Origin: Schizophyllum amplum
Lineage: Eukaryota > Basidiomycota > Agaricomycetes > Agaricales > Schizophyllaceae
Length of the DNA stretch: 64,000 nt
Reading direction: 5' to 3'
Assembly: GCA_007026445.1 (NCBI GenBank)
Contig: VDMD01000016.1
Coordinates: 592,759 to 656,758 of the forward strand
Shown: in pieces, positions 61,491 through 64,000 of the stretch
Layout of the letters: every line of letters starts with the position of its first letter
Position numbering within the stretch: position 1 is the stretch's first letter
Notes under the pieces: model-generated
Told to the model about the DNA's origin: nothing
Databases searched by the model: none
What the model saw: only the letters and a program-made list of their open reading frames with translations
Translations under genes and position numbers: made by a program

Positions 61491-64000
61491 TCAGCGAGGG
61501 TCGTAGTTAGAGCGACGGGGCGGTGCGATGGCACGACGACCCAGCTCGTGCTGCAGCATGCGGCAGTAGAATATTGCCACCTGCTGCTCCAGCCACTCGA
61601 AGACCTTGTAGGACATCCGATCCTGCCGCGCAGTGGCCGCCACGTCCAGCCACAATCGGGGGCTCCAAAGCTCCATCACACGGGCCAGCGCCTTGACGTA
61701 GCGAGCACGCACACGCCAGTCGTCTGCCACCAGTCCGACGTTCACCATCCCTAAGCCTCTCACCGTCAGGACGTCCCCTTCAAAGAACGTGGAGCTCTCG
61801 AAGACTGGTTGCAGGCGCATCGCCTCCTGCGCGGCCGTCAAGATGCAGGTGCGTGCCCGTCGGTCCAAGTCGAGGAGGTCCTTGCGCCAAGCGACTTCCT
61901 GCAGACGATAGAGCAGGCTCTTCAAGGTGTTCGGGGACGGCATGCAACCAGGCTGCACCACTTCGCCAAGCACCCGGTACGGCAGCACAAGGCGGCTCTC
62001 TATCGACCGTAGGTTCAGCCGATCTCCGAACACCTTCTGCAGCTTGTCCATAGCGAACGCTATGGGACCTCCCTGCCTAGCGTGCATGGTCTGTTGGGCC
62101 GAAAGGACGTTCTTCCAGTCCTTCGTAAACAGCTTCCAGGGTGCCTCTCCAACGGCCTGCGTAAAAGCGGGGTCCAAGTCGCGGTCCATGTCAAACATCC
62201 GTGCGTGGGACAACACCGCCGACTCCATTTGCACCCACATGTGGACGCACGAGGCCCGCTTCTCCAGCGCCTCAGCACCCACGACAAGGTGGGGAGCGGG
62301 AAAGCACCTTCCCGGATCTCCTGACCGGTTGTCCTTGGGCCAGGCCTGGTGGTACTGGCCGATTGCCCTAGTCCACGCCTGAGTCGAAGTCGGCAACATT
62401 TTGCGATGGATGTCTAAAAAGAAACCGTAAGATAAGATGCCGCTTTTTAGTTATTGATTGCACGTACTGACAGTTGTCGCTGCTGACTGCGGGAGCGACG
62501 CACTCACCGGGGAGGCCGCAGATGTCAACGGGACCCCTGAAGGTGCAGAGGTCGTTGTCGGTGTTGATGTTGTCGAAGTTGACGTTGTTGATGTTGATGG
62601 TGCCAATGTCGATGCTGTCGCCGTCGCTGCGGCCGAAGTCGATGCTGTTGCTGCCGATGCTGTCGCCGTCGCTGAGGCCAACGTTGACGTTGTCGCCGTC
62701 GCTGAGGCCGAAGTCGAGGGCTCAATCTGAGTCGCTTCCTGCATTACGACGTCCTCGGAAGCCAGTGGCACTTCGCCGCCAGGGTCAGAGTCCTGGTAGT
62801 CCTCGAGGACAGTTGGGTCGGAGGGCGGGGCGTCGTACTCGCCAAGGACACCCGATTCGATGCCGGAGGCCTCGTTTTCCTCGACGGCATGCTCTACGCT
62901 GCCGGCGTCTTGAGGCTTCGGCTCCCGCTGAACGCTCATCAGGAAATCCGGCTTCTGAAGCCGGGCGTTGACAAAATGACTGTACAGCTCGCAGTCGGCA
63001 AGGGGGTCAACACCCATCGTAACACTGTCGACCTTCAGATCCAAAGGTGCGTTGATGCTGAACCGGAGCGAGGAGTAGGCGTGCAGCCGCGCCAGCATCT
63101 TCTTGCCGTCATCAACCTTCCCCTCGTAGATGCGGGGAGGGTCGCGAGGATGGCGGTCAATGATCGCTGCCGCGGACACAGGCGTCATGCCTGGGAGGGT
63201 CTCGATCCGCGGCAGTCTGTCGTACTCCCCGCGCTCGAGAAGTTCCTCGAATCCTCCGATACCCGTGTACGGACGGACATACCACACAGGGATGCGGCGG
63301 GTCGCAAACCAAAACATGTCGTCCTCGTTGGTTACGACAGCGCCCATCCACCAGAGCGTGGGAAGCCCTGGTGCTGGCGTGCTTTCCTCCGGTGCGACCC
63401 AGACCTTCATCAAGTTCATGAGGCCGGTTGCTTCCAGCCAAAGACGCTGAAGCTCCCTCGCCATGATGATGCCATGGAAGAGCTCCACGCCGCGCACCTG
63501 CATCAGGCCGAATAGGTGACCCAGCGACACCTCCAGTCCGCGAGCCAAGTAGTGAGGGCGCGGGTTCTGCCCGTCGGGATCGTCCAGGAGTCTCCCGCCG
63601 ATATCGTTCAGATAATCCTTCAAACCCTGTCGGACTTCTCGAATGGGTTGTTTGAGCCTGTGCGCGATGTCCACCTTCAGGACTACCAGGTCGCCGTCGA
63701 GACTCTCCCGAATCCCAGATGCAGGCTGGAACCACGTCGACGGGTCCTCCCAGAACACTTGATCCTCGTGGTCGGCGCGCGGTGGGCGTGCCGGTATGCA
63801 GGCAAGGTGGACGGTCGAAAACTCATCCCGTCGCACATACTGAGGAACTTGTGTAAAGTCCTCCAGTCCCAGGCGGGAATCGGAGCGCGTCTTGATGCGC
63901 ACTGTCGAGCCGGGGCTTCGGATGGGAGGGATGGTCCCGGAATTTGGTGTCAGGACAATGTGCGTTCCGTCCTCGGTCAGGGCCCCACTTTGGTCGTTTT
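61491..64000 (-). CDS. Large orphan protein, 5' end outside the window (at least 817 aa)
   Basis: Exon 1 runs from the right edge to 62468 and exon 2 from 62413 to 61491; the 54-nt intron (62467-62414) has a GTACGT donor and TTTTTAG acceptor and joins frames exactly. The frame is open through the right edge with no ATG chosen. Blocks: TEDGTHIVLTPNSGTIPPIR near the edge, HYLARGLEVSLGHLFGLMQV, TRRIPVWYVRPYTGIG, then a Ser/Thr/Ala-rich simple tract (62500-62740). The C-terminal exon is hydrophilic, with a Trp-rich feel (GEAPWKLFTKDWKN, LWSPRLWLDV). I know this as an agaricomycete family of unknown function that often sits near transposons. It may be distantly like the 859-aa gene at the left end, but I cannot show homology by eye. 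Confidence 0.65.

Overview
The window is nuclear DNA of a basidiomycete fungus, most likely an agaricomycete. Evidence: almost every recognisable gene is cut by canonical GT-AG introns of about 45-60 nt. Housekeeping proteins are fungal in type: a HET-C protein with a glycine-rich tail, an ING PHD protein, Fip1, RNase H1 and a Bmt5-type methyltransferase. Accessory regions hold Helitron and Ty3/Gypsy remains, F-box proteins, and large hypothetical proteins that I recall only from agaricomycete genomes. Gene models below were spliced by hand; where exon sums are given as amino-acid lengths, the reading frame closes exactly.

Region 1 (1-17 kb) is accessory DNA. It holds the 5' part of a Helitron-type DUF6570 gene running off the left edge, an 859-aa orphan, and a 12-exon orphan on the minus strand. 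Next come a 533-bp tandem repeat array, a 5-exon orphan, an F-box/nucleotidyltransferase-like fusion and a second F-box gene on the plus strand, and a small chromodomain gene on the minus strand.

Region 2 (19.8-24.1 kb) has RNase H1 and a TBC-domain Rab-GAP. Region 3 (25-34.2 kb) is a head-to-tail duplication of a two-gene unit: an F-box gene (+) facing a long disordered gene (-). The left copy is intact; the right copy is decayed by splice-site loss, frameshifts and an internal deletion.

Region 4 (34.6-50.5 kb) is a dense housekeeping block: a small secreted Cys-rich protein, Fip1, an ING/PHD protein, mitochondrial uL10m, a Bmt5-like rRNA methyltransferase, an F-box protein, proteasome alpha-5, a Dph4-like J protein, an inositol monophosphatase-family enzyme and the 13-exon het-c gene. 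The Dph4 and monophosphatase genes each carry a single-base frame break, which looks more like consensus error than biology.

Region 5 (50.7-61 kb) is a transposon nest. A Ty3/Gypsy-like element with identical 298-bp LTRs and a 5-bp target duplication sits inside a short TIR element flanked by TA. Its one long ORF has Gag and RT-thumb/RNase H but no protease, RT palm or integrase. A Gag-only Gypsy remnant and an AT-rich repeat tract with a 17-bp tandem array follow. Region 6 (61.5 kb to the end) is another large orphan gene with no start in the window.

I see no RNA gene that I can support. The most unusual items are the protease/integrase-less element, the decaying duplicated gene pair, and the orphan cluster built around the 533-bp repeats.
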